Part shown: positions 52,701-60,914 of the stretch, in pieces
Position numbering within the stretch: the stretch's first letter is position 1
How the letters are laid out: the number at the start of each line of letters is the position of its first letter
Assembly: GCA_934490165.1 (NCBI GenBank)
Contig: CAKSTB010000009.1
Coordinates: 43,252 to 107,251 of the forward strand
Length of the DNA: 64,000 nucleotides
From: an uncultured Ruminiclostridium sp.
GTDB lineage: Bacteria > Bacillota > Clostridia > Oscillospirales > Ruminococcaceae
Reading direction: 5' to 3'
The notes under the pieces: model-generated
The model's input: the letters and a program-made list of their open reading frames with translations, nothing else
Told to the model about the DNA's origin: nothing
The model's database searches: none
Program-made: the position numbers and the translations under genes

Positions 52701-52948
52701 TCCTTGTCAGGCTTTACAGCGTCCTTATGACTGTTGTAATAAGTGCTGTACTTGCCCTCCATACCGGTGATCGTGATTCCGCTCACAGAGCTATCGGTCG
52801 TCGTGCTTTCCTCGGATTGTCCGGCAGAAGTATCGGTTGTTTCTTCTGCGCTGACTGCGGTTGATGTAAGTGACAATGAAGATATAAGTGTCGCACATGA
52901 CAATATACCCGCTAATGTTCTTTTCATCCTGCTTGATTTTGTTGCCAC
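49787..52948 (-). CDS. Extracellular solute-binding protein with long N-terminal extension
   Basis: A 1053-residue exported protein, about 2.5 times the usual binding-protein length. A signal peptide (about 1-34) ends STAVSAEE. Two beta-rich regions (about 150-290 and 320-460) resemble carbohydrate-binding domains, with strands like YYFYLEKGTHTLTLEGI and VYLTAGEEHTLTLEAI. A helical segment (about 460-640) follows, then a family 1-type binding domain (about 640-1045) with ALFIGGDFPIQLAARGLLVD, VYGLPVSQTFPMLFYRTDVL and VIFNKVSNQAAAWDFVKWFT. No clear lipobox, so anchoring is uncertain. The start is GTG after AAAGGTGG. It should deliver a large or complex glycan to the pair A permeases. Confidence 0.9.
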   Translation of the reverse strand: MATKSSRMKRTLAGILSCATLISSLSLTSTAVSAEETTDTSAGQSEESTTTDSSVSGITITGMEGKYSTYYNSHKDAVKPDKEITIYATDYKEGTIDGTAFVNSGASSMTAEEAAQIIPSVEEIKEKSGDGYNGLKAFLAENTDLKTDHYSTIKWKNDKLTLTYEFNVEETGIYNLEAIYYPIEGNETKNTVLDIGLKIDGEYPFTATQDLTLDRYWKDEGEITRDNKDNDLRPGQVTYDCWIKYPIKDKEGLYNEPYYFYLEKGTHTLTLEGIRTYGVFHSFTFKNYDELVSYDSIKPTDDQKQNTPALSSKNEELGTNTIFLQAEEALYKTASTLYATYDRTTYMTSPNHPTKQRYNTIGQATWNKSTQAITYNFKVENDGYYRFNFKSRQNQMRGFFSNRRIYIDGKVPCKEFDDVQFIYSPDWYNLTPQDAEGNDMYVYLTAGEEHTLTLEAIPGSIGEVMQRLDDLVLELNQYYRRILMITGPDPDEFKDYFVEKKIPGIQDAFRRIVDSLRAEKASIESLTKKGSEAAALETMCIYLERCINKPEDIPVMASSIKDSISSVSAWMRDYRGQPLELDYIEIATCHEDFASPYGNFFSELAFGFNAFIGSFFEDYTNLSDASATSLDVWVSLARDQATVVKNLVDNKFNSNPDYNGTQASINLVQGSVLEATLAGKGPEIALFIGGDFPIQLAARGLLVDMTQFKDYEAVTKRFAEDAMTLYEYNDGTSTGVYGLPVSQTFPMLFYRTDVLEELGFENPPETWAELTDMLPTLQRKYLDVGLILPQNISSNTFDSGNTFIMLMLQTGQDIYNEDLYSTDYNSIKTSDIKDLNLTNFMTQDSIRVFEQWTKFYTVFSFDQTFDAFSRFRTGEMPLVIQPYTFYNQLSVAAPEIKGLWDFTLVPGTKQADGTINHAANSAGSGAVIFNKVSNQAAAWDFVKWFTSTEIQVDYGKQIEALMGPMGRFDTANVEALEQLPWSTAEYEKISAQQSYLKEVPIIPASYAVTRHINNAFRMVVNDAGNPRYTLMSYNDQIKSEIVRKYQELSSIKN

Positions 52949-53023
52949 AGTAATAATCCACCTTTCTGATAGTTGTCGTTTATGTTCAATCGAAAATATG
53001 CTAATTTCGACGAGTTAAGGAAT

Positions 53024-53989
53024 TTATCCGTGCGAGTTGTAATCCGAGTTGTAGACGGATATTTTTCCGTCTTCAAGCTCGACACGCACTTTATCTCCGC
53101 CTCTTATGCCGAGGGCTTCGAGATATTCTTTTGGTATCTGGAGTCTGCCCGCTCTGTCAAGAACGACAAGCTCCTCATGATCCGAACCGCTTTGCTGCAT
53201 GAGCTTTTCATGCTCCGCACGCTGCTGTTCGCTCATCTTTTCGAGTTCCCCGAATGAGAGGATCTCGGTTTTCTTTCTCAGCATCTCGCTCGATGTACGT
53301 CCGTCACGGATAGCGACTACACGGTCGATCGATTTCGACAGATTTGTATCGTGTGTTACTATTATAATAGTAACGCCCATCTGACGATTGAGCTGTTTGA
53401 AAACATCCAGTACCATAGCCGCCGTCTTTGTATCGACCGCACCCGTGGGCTCGTCGGCAAGAAGCAGGCTTGGGTTGTTTGAAAGCGCTATTGCGATAGC
53501 CACACGCTGTTGCTCACCGCCGGAAAGCTGACCGAGGAGTGAATTTTTCCTTGCGGAAAGTCCCACCATATCAAGCAGTTCTTCGGCTCTCTGCCTGCGG
53601 TTCTTGTGACCCGAAAGCAGAAGCGGCATTTCAACGTTCTGAATCGCCGTAAGATACGGAATTAGGTTTCTGGCGTTGTTCTGCCATACGAAACCGACCG
53701 TTTCTCTCTTATATTTTATAAGATCCTTTTCATCAAATTTAAGCAAGTCCTTACCGTCTACATAAAGACTTCCCGCCGAGGGTTTATCGAGTGCTCCGAG
53801 CATATTCAGCAGTGTGGATTTACCGCTGCCGCTCGCGCCGACAATTCCCATCAGCTCTCCGCGTTCTACCGTAAGGTCAAGTCCCTGAAGAGCCATAACC
53901 TCAACGTCCGTGGTTTTATATATCTTGACAAGGTTCTCGCACTGCACCATCACGTTTTCGGGCGGTGCGAGCATCATTCTCTGAGGCAT
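53024..53989 (-). CDS. ABC ATPase fused to an AbrB-like domain
   Basis: A 321-residue protein. Residues 15-235 form a LolD/MacB-type ATPase: Walker A GASGSGKSTLLNMLGAL, signature LSGGEQQRVAIAIAL, Walker B LLLADEPTGAVD, H-loop VTHD. A charged helix (about 240-268) links to a C-terminal swapped-hairpin (SpoVT/AbrB-like) domain, RAGRLQIPKEYLEALGIRGG and KVRVELEDGKISVYN (about 275-315). AbrB domains bind DNA or dimerise; here it may serve as an oligomerisation module. The ATG at 53989 overlaps the upstream stop (TGATG); a GTG one codon earlier is the alternative. Confidence 0.9.
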   Translation of the reverse strand: MPQRMMLAPPENVMVQCENLVKIYKTTDVEVMALQGLDLTVERGELMGIVGASGSGKSTLLNMLGALDKPSAGSLYVDGKDLLKFDEKDLIKYKRETVGFVWQNNARNLIPYLTAIQNVEMPLLLSGHKNRRQRAEELLDMVGLSARKNSLLGQLSGGEQQRVAIAIALSNNPSLLLADEPTGAVDTKTAAMVLDVFKQLNRQMGVTIIIVTHDTNLSKSIDRVVAIRDGRTSSEMLRKKTEILSFGELEKMSEQQRAEHEKLMQQSGSDHEELVVLDRAGRLQIPKEYLEALGIRGGDKVRVELEDGKISVYNSDYNSHG

Positions 53990-54684
53990 CACTCCACCTG
54001 CTTTCTGACGTCTGTAATGCGTCCGTCGTCAAGTGTGTAAACAACATCGCACTGTTCCATCATTGCGGTATCGTGCGTTGTCATTACGATCGTAAGACCG
54101 TCTGTATGTACAAGCTCTTTAAAAAGATTCATTACCGCAAGACCTGTCGGCATATCAAGCGCCGCAGTAGGCTCATCGGCAAATATCAGCTTCGGCTTGT
54201 GCGATATTGCCCTTGCAATAGCCACTCTCTGCTGTTCGCCGCCCGAAAGCTCACCGGGTCTGTGATGCATTCTCTTTTCCAGACCTACTCGTACAAGACA
54301 TTCCTTCGCACGTTTTACACGCTCGGCATACGGCATTCCCACAAGCCGCATCGCAAACTCAACGTTTTCGTATGCCGTCATAGTAGGTATCAGCGCCACC
54401 GACTGGAAAACAAACGACATATCGTTTCTTCTCAGCTTATCCATTTCCTTATCGGTAAGTCCTGTTATCTTTTTACCGTCAAAGTAAACGTCGCCGCCTG
54501 TCGGTCTGTCGAGCGCACCGAGTATATTTATAAGCGTAGTCTTTCCCGAACCGGATCTGCCGCGAAGAACCACGAGCTTATTTTTTTCGACTTCGAGATT
54601 TATATCCTTAAGCGCGTCAACAGTAGTATTATCGTTGATCTTAAAGCTTCTCGATATATTCTCCGCCCTTAAAATCGTTTCCAT
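53989..54684 (-). CDS. ABC transporter ATP-binding protein, LolD/MacB type
   Basis: A 231-residue ATPase with Walker A GRSGSGKTTLINILGAL, signature LSGGEQQRVAIARAI, Walker B LIFADEPTAALD and the H-loop TTHD. It is translationally coupled to the AbrB-fused ATPase, so a heterodimer is likely. Both resemble exporter-type ATPases rather than the MalK/MsmX type that usually drives CUT1 permeases, and neither has the MalK C-terminal regulatory domain. It is the first gene after the operon promoter. Confidence 0.93.
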   Translation of the reverse strand: METILRAENISRSFKINDNTTVDALKDINLEVEKNKLVVLRGRSGSGKTTLINILGALDRPTGGDVYFDGKKITGLTDKEMDKLRRNDMSFVFQSVALIPTMTAYENVEFAMRLVGMPYAERVKRAKECLVRVGLEKRMHHRPGELSGGEQQRVAIARAISHKPKLIFADEPTAALDMPTGLAVMNLFKELVHTDGLTIVMTTHDTAMMEQCDVVYTLDDGRITDVRKQVE

Positions 54685-54848
54685 AGATAGTTCCGATCCT
54701 CAAAAAAGCACGGCTGACGTTAAACAGCGCGTAACTTGTTTCATCTTCTTTTTGTACCAAATGCACAATTACCATATACGATTTTGCCGTTAAACACGGC
54801 GTATTTAGAAATAATGTACAAAACGGCACAAGGGTCTATAACATAGTA

Positions 54849-54877
54849 ATTATAGCAAATTATCACCGCACTGTCAA
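54849..54877 (-). promoter_or_regulatory. Sigma-A promoter of the 14-kb ABC operon
   Basis: Minus strand TTGACA (54877-54872), 17-nt spacer, TATAAT (54854-54849): both hexamers are perfect consensus. Start codon about 165 nt downstream. Confidence 0.85.
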
Positions 54878-55048
54878 GGTTGATAAAAGAACTTTCACAT
54901 AGTACAACTGATTTTGATTTTCTGTACAAATCAAATTTTCGCTTAGCGAATAGTTACAAACTTTCGGCTTAAATTTTGGCAATTCTGACGAACATATTTT
55001 TTATTGCCACAATATCTTGATTTTTTGTTCCATAACTTTGCTATTTTT

Positions 55049-55067
55049 TGTGTAAACGTTTTCCACA
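55049..55067. promoter_or_regulatory. LacI/CcpA-type operator candidate
   Basis: TGTGTAAACG faces a diverged inverted copy ending CCACA. It matches a cre-like pattern (TGTAAACGTTTTCC) with one mismatch but lies about 170 bp upstream of the -35, so its role is uncertain. Confidence 0.35.
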
Positions 55068-55198
55068 TCATAAAAGCTTATAACTTAATTTAGCTAATTC
55101 GTTAATCTTCTTAACGAAACTTTGTGCATCATGCACAAAGAATTTCGTCGATTTTTTTAACTAATCAAAACGCTTGTTACTTAAATTCTCTGTGTAAC

Positions 55199-57124
55199 TT
55201 ATGAAAACGTTTCTATCTGCTCACTGAGCTCCATCCACTGAGCCGTAAGCTCCTCTTCTTTTTCCTTCAAAACGGCTATTTCCTCGGCAAGCTTACTTGT
55301 CTTTTCGTAGTCTGTTGCTATCTCGGGCTTTGACATCTGCTCTGCAAGCTCTGCCGTTTTCGTTCCGATTTCATCTATTGCCGCTTCACAACGTGCGAGT
55401 GCGCCTTTCAGCTTCCTGAGTGTGCTTTCACGCTCCTTGCGCTCCTTGTAGTCATTCTTCTTTACCTCGGTAACCGCCTTTGCCTGCACCGCCTTAACCG
55501 TCTGCTGTGCCTGTTCCTTTGCCTCTTTCAGCTCAATGTATTTGTCATAGTTACCGTCTATATTAACTGTTCCTGTTTTATCAAGCCAAACTATCCTGTC
55601 CGCAAGCTTGTTTATAAGATAACGGTCATGGGATACGACAAGCAAAGTGCCGCCATAGTTTGCAAGTGCATTTTCAAGCGCCTCTCTTGAATGGATATCA
55701 AGGTGGTTTGTCGGTTCGTCAAGCAGGAGCATATTCGCCTTACTGAGCATAAGTTTCAGCAGTGACACTCTTGCCTTTTCGCCGCCGCTGAGCTTGCCGA
55801 CATTCTTGAACACGTCCTCGCCCTTGAACAAAAACTGCGCCAGCGCCGAGCGCACCTCCGTCTGTGTCATTCTCGGGTACCTGTCCCACACCTCGTCAAT
55901 AACAGTCTTGGATGGGTCAAGATCGGTCTGCGCCTGGTCGTAATAGCCGCATTGTATATTATTGCCGAACTTATACTCTCCGCTATCGGACTGATACTGC
56001 CCCATAAGGATCTTTAACAGTGTTGTTTTTCCGCAGCCGTTCTCACCAAGTATAAAGGTGGTCGTGTTCCTCTTTATATCAAGCTCCGCGTTGCTGAAAA
56101 CCGTCACACCGTCAAACGACTTTGACAGATTTTTCGCTATCAGCACATCGTTTGCGCCGCCCTCTTTCGCCTTGAAAGAGAACTTTATAGCCTCGGGCAG
56201 ATCCTCGGGCTTTTCAAGCGTTTCTTTGAGCCTGTCAGCCTGTTTTTGCTTTGATGCCGCCGTGATGAAGTTATGCTCCTGTCCCCAGCGCTTCTGCTGT
56301 TCGACAATACCCTCGATACGGTTTATTTCCTTCAGTGTTCTGTCATACACTCTCTGCTGAGCCTCCCGTGCTTCCGCCTTTAAGTCAAGATAGCGCGTGT
56401 AGTTGCCCTTATATTCATGCAGTGTCTTATTCTCCATCTCAAAGGTGGTATTCGTGACCTTATCAAGGAAATAACGGTCGTGCGATATTACAATATATGC
56501 ACCCTTGTACTCTGTCAGAAATTTCTCAAGCCATTCGCAGGCGGTAATATCAAGGTGGTTTGTCGGCTCGTCAAGCAGAAGTATATTGCTTCCGGAAAGC
56601 AACAGCTTTGCGAGCTGTGCCTTGCTTTTCTGACCGCCGCTCATTACACTTATCGGCTTGCCGAAATCATCTTCTGAAAATCCCAGACCGATAAGCGCAG
56701 ACGAAGCCCGCGACTTATAGGTAAGCCCGCCGTCACGCTCGAACTTTTCCTGTAGGTGCATCTGCCTTGACAGCGTCTGTTCGCTGTGGTCGCCCGTATC
56801 AATGGCAACCGCTATATCCGCAAGCTCTTCTTCCATGTCTGTAAGCGGACGGAATATATCAAGCACCTCGCTATACAGCGTCACACTGTCGTCGCGGATA
56901 ACATACTGCTCCATTGAGCCGAGCTTTATACCCGCCGCCTTGTTTATACTTCCGTTTTCGGGTTCAAGCTTGCCGTTTATGACGTGCATAAGGGTAGTCT
57001 TTCCACAGCCGTTGACACCGACAAGACCCGCCCTGCCGTTTTCTTCAAGGCGAAAATTCACATTGTGAAAAAGCGTTTCTCCGCCGAATGATACCGAGAT
57101 ATCGTTACCGGACAATACTATCAT
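55199..57124 (-). CDS. ABC-F family ATPase
   Basis: A 641-residue soluble protein with two ATPase domains and no membrane segment. Walker A motifs are VGVNGCGKTTLMHVI (about 35-49) and LGENGCGKTTLLKIL (about 356-370); signatures are MSGGQKSKAQLAKL and LSGGEKARVSLLKL; both Walker B regions read LLLDEPTNHLDI. The linker between domains (about 230-300) and a C-terminal coiled coil (about 560-641) fit the YdiF/Uup-like group, which act at the ribosome. No drug-resistance role is implied by context. Confidence 0.93.
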   Translation of the reverse strand: MIVLSGNDISVSFGGETLFHNVNFRLEENGRAGLVGVNGCGKTTLMHVINGKLEPENGSINKAAGIKLGSMEQYVIRDDSVTLYSEVLDIFRPLTDMEEELADIAVAIDTGDHSEQTLSRQMHLQEKFERDGGLTYKSRASSALIGLGFSEDDFGKPISVMSGGQKSKAQLAKLLLSGSNILLLDEPTNHLDITACEWLEKFLTEYKGAYIVISHDRYFLDKVTNTTFEMENKTLHEYKGNYTRYLDLKAEAREAQQRVYDRTLKEINRIEGIVEQQKRWGQEHNFITAASKQKQADRLKETLEKPEDLPEAIKFSFKAKEGGANDVLIAKNLSKSFDGVTVFSNAELDIKRNTTTFILGENGCGKTTLLKILMGQYQSDSGEYKFGNNIQCGYYDQAQTDLDPSKTVIDEVWDRYPRMTQTEVRSALAQFLFKGEDVFKNVGKLSGGEKARVSLLKLMLSKANMLLLDEPTNHLDIHSREALENALANYGGTLLVVSHDRYLINKLADRIVWLDKTGTVNIDGNYDKYIELKEAKEQAQQTVKAVQAKAVTEVKKNDYKERKERESTLRKLKGALARCEAAIDEIGTKTAELAEQMSKPEIATDYEKTSKLAEEIAVLKEKEEELTAQWMELSEQIETFS

Positions 57125-57152
57125 TCGAGTACTTTTCCTTTCCGAAAAATAG

Positions 57153-57176
57153 CGGTCAGAGTTTTTGCTCTGACCG
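57153..57176 (-). terminator. Terminator of the PrsA-like gene
   Basis: CGGTCAGAG / CTCTGACCG stem with a 6-nt loop followed on the minus strand by CTATTTTTC. Confidence 0.75.
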
Positions 57177-57200
57177 GTAATTCCATATTTACGTTTTTGC

Positions 57201-58415
57201 TTACTTCTTTAAATTCTCAGGCTTGTACTTGTTGAGTGCGTCATTGTTAAGATCGAGCGCATAGTCCTTAGCTGTTTCGTTCAGCATAGCCTCGTAATCT
57301 TCATCCTTCATAAGGTGAAGTATATCGCTGTGGTTTTCAAGAAGCCAGTCCTCGCGTTCCTTGATGTCGCGGCGAACAACCGCATAATAAACGCTGTCGT
57401 CCTCATAAACGCCGCCCTTGCCTGTTTCAAGCTCAAACGCCCACTTTATAAATTCTTCGCTGGGTGAAGTATCCTTCTTGCTGAGCAGGAACTCGTGATC
57501 GTGCTCTTCTTCGGTGCTGTCGGATGCTCCGCTGCTTGTTGTATCGTCAGATGCTGTTTCACTTGCAGAAGAAACTGCCGACGAGCTTTCGGAGGAAGCC
57601 TTTGAAGATGCGCCCGAGTTGCTTTCAGCTTCGGCATCTGCCTTTTCTTTCGCTACCTGATCCTCGTATTCGTGATAAACGGTTTCGTAATCCTCACCGG
57701 CAAGCAGTCTGTCCACATAGCCCTGAGCCTGTTCCTTCTTAGCCTTCTTGCCCTCGTCTGTCGTTATCTTGTCGCCGTTGCCCTCTTTAAGAGAAACCTG
57801 TATTATCTGAAATCTGCCGTAGTTATCATAGAAGTAAGTAGCTATATCCTTTTCGTCTGTAGCGGATATGCCGTTTTCTTCATAATAAGCGTCAAATACC
57901 TTCTCGCTCATCTTGTTTACAAGCTGAACAGCCTCATATGACTTCTTGCTTATTCCGCCTGCCTCATAGTTCTGACCGTAGGTTTTTCCTGTGCTGTAGC
58001 CGTAATACGAGATCTCCGTATCCCACATCTTCTTTACAGAGGTCTTTACATTATCCTTTTCCTCATCGGTAAGAGTAAGCTTCAGCTCGTCAAACTTCTT
58101 CTGGATAGCAACATACTGCTTTACCTGCTCTAATGTACGATCCTGAACATACTGCGAGTATGTCTTGTCCTGCACGTTATAGTTGAAATAGCTGAAATCC
58201 TCTACCTTTGAAGAATCAGTACCCATAGCCTTCAGCTGATCGTCGACTTCCTCCTGAGCCTCGCTTATAGCCGACTGTTCATACAGCAGATAAATGCCTG
58301 CATTGATGGTCTGATCATCGATAGAACCTATAGTTGATACATCAGCACAGCCTGCAACGCTTAATGTGATTGTCACGGCGCATATTGCCGCTACCAGCTT
58401 TTTTAAATGTTTCAT
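57201..58415 (-). CDS. PrsA/SurA-like foldase lipoprotein
   Basis: A 404-residue lipoprotein (lipobox SVAGC, Cys23). The N-terminal helical region (about 25-190) resembles the SurA/trigger-factor-type chaperone domain. A possible parvulin-like part starts at RFQIIQVSLKEGNG (about 197), is interrupted by a Ser/Ala/Glu-rich insert (about 260-300) and resumes around FLLSKKDTSPSEEFIKWAFE to GGVYEDDSVYYAVVRRD. The domain is too diverged to claim prolyl isomerase activity. It likely assists folding of exported proteins. AAGGAGAAAAGC precedes the ATG. Confidence 0.75.
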   Translation of the reverse strand: MKHLKKLVAAICAVTITLSVAGCADVSTIGSIDDQTINAGIYLLYEQSAISEAQEEVDDQLKAMGTDSSKVEDFSYFNYNVQDKTYSQYVQDRTLEQVKQYVAIQKKFDELKLTLTDEEKDNVKTSVKKMWDTEISYYGYSTGKTYGQNYEAGGISKKSYEAVQLVNKMSEKVFDAYYEENGISATDEKDIATYFYDNYGRFQIIQVSLKEGNGDKITTDEGKKAKKEQAQGYVDRLLAGEDYETVYHEYEDQVAKEKADAEAESNSGASSKASSESSSAVSSASETASDDTTSSGASDSTEEEHDHEFLLSKKDTSPSEEFIKWAFELETGKGGVYEDDSVYYAVVRRDIKEREDWLLENHSDILHLMKDEDYEAMLNETAKDYALDLNNDALNKYKPENLKK

Positions 58416-58477
58416 TGCTTTTCTCCTTACTGTTTACTATAAGGGGCTGTGCCCCGGTTATTCTGTAATATTTGCCG

Positions 58478-60865
58478 TTATCTTAATGTAACGCCGATAG
58501 CTTCCAGCGCCTTAAGCACCTTTGCAACGACCGCATCTGCCTCATCGTCTGTCAGCGTAGCGTCTTTCTTTCTGAGAATGAGCTTGTAAGAAAGGCTCTT
58601 CATACCTGCGGGTACCTGTTCGCCCTTATACATATCGAACAGGCGTACCGCTTCAAGATGTTTTGCGGTCTTTTCAATCACCGCAACTATATCTCCGCTC
58701 GGCACGTCCTCGTTGCACACAAGGCTCAGATCCCTGTATGTTGAGGGGAACTTGGGCAGGGCAGTGTACTTCACATCGCCGTCTGCATTATTGAACATTA
58801 CTTCCATACTGAGTGTAGCGCAGTAAACCTCTGTATTTACGCCGAAGTTTGCCGCAGCCTCGGGGTGGAGCTGACCTACATATCCGATAAGCTCGCCGTT
58901 TACAGTGACCTTTGCGCATCTTCCGGGGTGGAATGTGGGATTGTTCTTTTCGGCTGTGTATACAACATTCTTCAGACCGAGCTTTGCCGTTACTTCCTCT
59001 GCAACGCCCTTGGCTGTGAAGAAATCTTCACCGTTGCCGTAGAGAGCATAGCACAGAACATCTCTTTCAACGGGGAGCTGATTTTCTCCTGTCGGGAAAT
59101 ATTCTCTTGCTATCTCGAAAAATCTGCCGGCAAGGTTTCTGTTGCTCCAGTTTCTTCTTACGACCTCCATCATAGAAGTGAGAGCGCTTGTACGCATTAC
59201 GCTTGTATCCTCACCGAGCGGTCGTCTTAAAACAACGCTCTTTCTTGACTGTTCGTCCATACGGAGCATTTCGTAGTCCTTGGGTGAAATAAAGCTGTAT
59301 GTCATTACCTCGTAAAATCCGAGCGCCAGTGCAAGTGAAATTACCTTATCCTCGAATATCTGCTCAGGCGTTCTCTTGCCCTGTGATGACAGCTTCGGTA
59401 TAGTTGAGGGGATCCTGTTGTAGCCGTAAATACGGGCAACCTCCTCTGCAACGTCGCATGAACGGTGCATATCTATACGGGTAGGAGGAACGATAATCTC
59501 GCCGTTCTCATAGCCGAAGCCGAGCTTCTTTAAAATTTCTATCTGCTCGTTTTCGCTGATATCAGAGCCTAAATGCTCATTTACCCACTTATAGTCGTGC
59601 TTCAATCTTTCGGGAACATACTCGCTGTGGTTCTCGTCAATGATAGTATTCACTACCTCGCCGCAGCCCAGCATCTCGATAAGCTGTAATGCTCTCTTGA
59701 GCGCCTTTTCTGCATTTACGGGGTTGAGTCCCTTTTCAAAGCGTGAGCTTGCCTCTGTACGTTCTCCTATCTTTCTTGCGGTACGTCTTACCGATACACC
59801 GTCAAAGCAGGCAGCCTCAAATACAACTGTAGTTGTATCGTCCATGATACCGCTGTGCTCACCGCCCATAACGCCTGCTATGGCGATAGGCTTCTTGCCG
59901 TCTGCGATTATCAGCATTTCGGGAGTCAGCTTTACCGGCTCTGCCATTTCATCGAGGAGCTTTAAGGTTTCACCCTCTTTTGCGTTTCTTACAACGATTT
60001 TGTTGTCCTCAACATATCTTAAGTCGAATGCGTGCATCGGGTGACCGTATTCAAGCATTACAAAGTTTGTTATATCTACCAAATTGTTGATAGGTCTTAC
60101 TCCGCAGGCTCTGAGCCTTCTTGCCATCCACTTGGGTGACGGTCCTATCTTTACGTTCTTTACAAGCGCCGCCATATAGCGTGAGCAAAGCTTCGTATTC
60201 TCAACGCTTACGCCGATCTCCTTTGTGATATCACCGTCAACGCCCTTGAATGTCGGCTCGGTGTAATTCATCGGGATATCAAATGTTGCGCTTGCCTCCT
60301 GTGCAAGTCCGAGTACGGAAAGGCAGTCGGGGCGGTTGTTTGTGATCTCAAACTCTACGATAGTATCATCTATCTGCAAAGCCTCGCAGATATCCATACC
60401 CATCTTAAAAGAATCAACATCGGGGTCGTTGTTCAGTATAAGTATTCCGTCATCTGCGACAGGGTAGTCGAAATCGTCCTTTGTAAGACCGAGCTCTGCG
60501 TATGAGCACATCATACCGTTGCTTGCAACGCCTCTGAGCTTACCCTTAGTTATCTTTGTTCCGTCAGCTATTGTGCTGTTGTGCATACAAGCGGGAACGA
60601 TCGCGCCCTCAAACAGGTTCTGAGCCGCAGTAACTATCTGCACAGGCTCATCTCTGCCCGCGTCAAGCTGACATATCCACAGCTTTTCGCTGTCGGGGTG
60701 ACGTTCAAGCTTGAGTACCTTTGCAACTACTACATTATTTATAGGGTCGGACATCTTATGATAGGTTTCGACCTTTGAACCGCTCATAGTCATATCCGCT
60801 ACAAATTCTTTTATGGGCATATCGGCTTTAACATAGTCGTTAAGCCATCTCATTGATAAATCCAC
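58478..60865 (-). CDS. pheT: Phenylalanyl-tRNA synthetase beta subunit
   Basis: A 795-residue beta subunit of the (alphabeta)2 enzyme. An N-terminal tRNA-binding (EMAP-like) domain (about 40-150) precedes the B3/B4 editing domains (about 205-375), B5 (about 400-475) and the C-terminal ferredoxin-fold anticodon-binding domain (about 700-795, FPSTYRDLSLVCNEDVPSGD). The start is GTG with AAAGGAG 8 nt upstream. It lies 49 bp after pheS. Length is normal. Confidence 0.96.
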   Translation of the reverse strand: MDLSMRWLNDYVKADMPIKEFVADMTMSGSKVETYHKMSDPINNVVVAKVLKLERHPDSEKLWICQLDAGRDEPVQIVTAAQNLFEGAIVPACMHNSTIADGTKITKGKLRGVASNGMMCSYAELGLTKDDFDYPVADDGILILNNDPDVDSFKMGMDICEALQIDDTIVEFEITNNRPDCLSVLGLAQEASATFDIPMNYTEPTFKGVDGDITKEIGVSVENTKLCSRYMAALVKNVKIGPSPKWMARRLRACGVRPINNLVDITNFVMLEYGHPMHAFDLRYVEDNKIVVRNAKEGETLKLLDEMAEPVKLTPEMLIIADGKKPIAIAGVMGGEHSGIMDDTTTVVFEAACFDGVSVRRTARKIGERTEASSRFEKGLNPVNAEKALKRALQLIEMLGCGEVVNTIIDENHSEYVPERLKHDYKWVNEHLGSDISENEQIEILKKLGFGYENGEIIVPPTRIDMHRSCDVAEEVARIYGYNRIPSTIPKLSSQGKRTPEQIFEDKVISLALALGFYEVMTYSFISPKDYEMLRMDEQSRKSVVLRRPLGEDTSVMRTSALTSMMEVVRRNWSNRNLAGRFFEIAREYFPTGENQLPVERDVLCYALYGNGEDFFTAKGVAEEVTAKLGLKNVVYTAEKNNPTFHPGRCAKVTVNGELIGYVGQLHPEAAANFGVNTEVYCATLSMEVMFNNADGDVKYTALPKFPSTYRDLSLVCNEDVPSGDIVAVIEKTAKHLEAVRLFDMYKGEQVPAGMKSLSYKLILRKKDATLTDDEADAVVAKVLKALEAIGVTLR

Positions 60866-60914
60866 GTTAATATCTCCTTTTACGATCTCAATCGGTATTC
60901 ATTATAATTATCGC

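Larger units (their letters stand above)
54685..55198. other. Long AT-rich leader and intergenic region
   Basis: No gene. It holds the operon promoter, a transcribed leader of about 155 nt, a TGTG-TAAACG-type palindrome at 55049-55067 and a 10-bp inverted repeat at 55120-55140 (extended by ACGAAA/TTTCGT) with T7 after it on the plus strand. Confidence 0.65.

Noticed and set aside
55199..55217. cre-like TGAAAACGTTTCTA site
   Set aside because: It lies in the last codons of the ABC-F gene and is explained by coding sequence.
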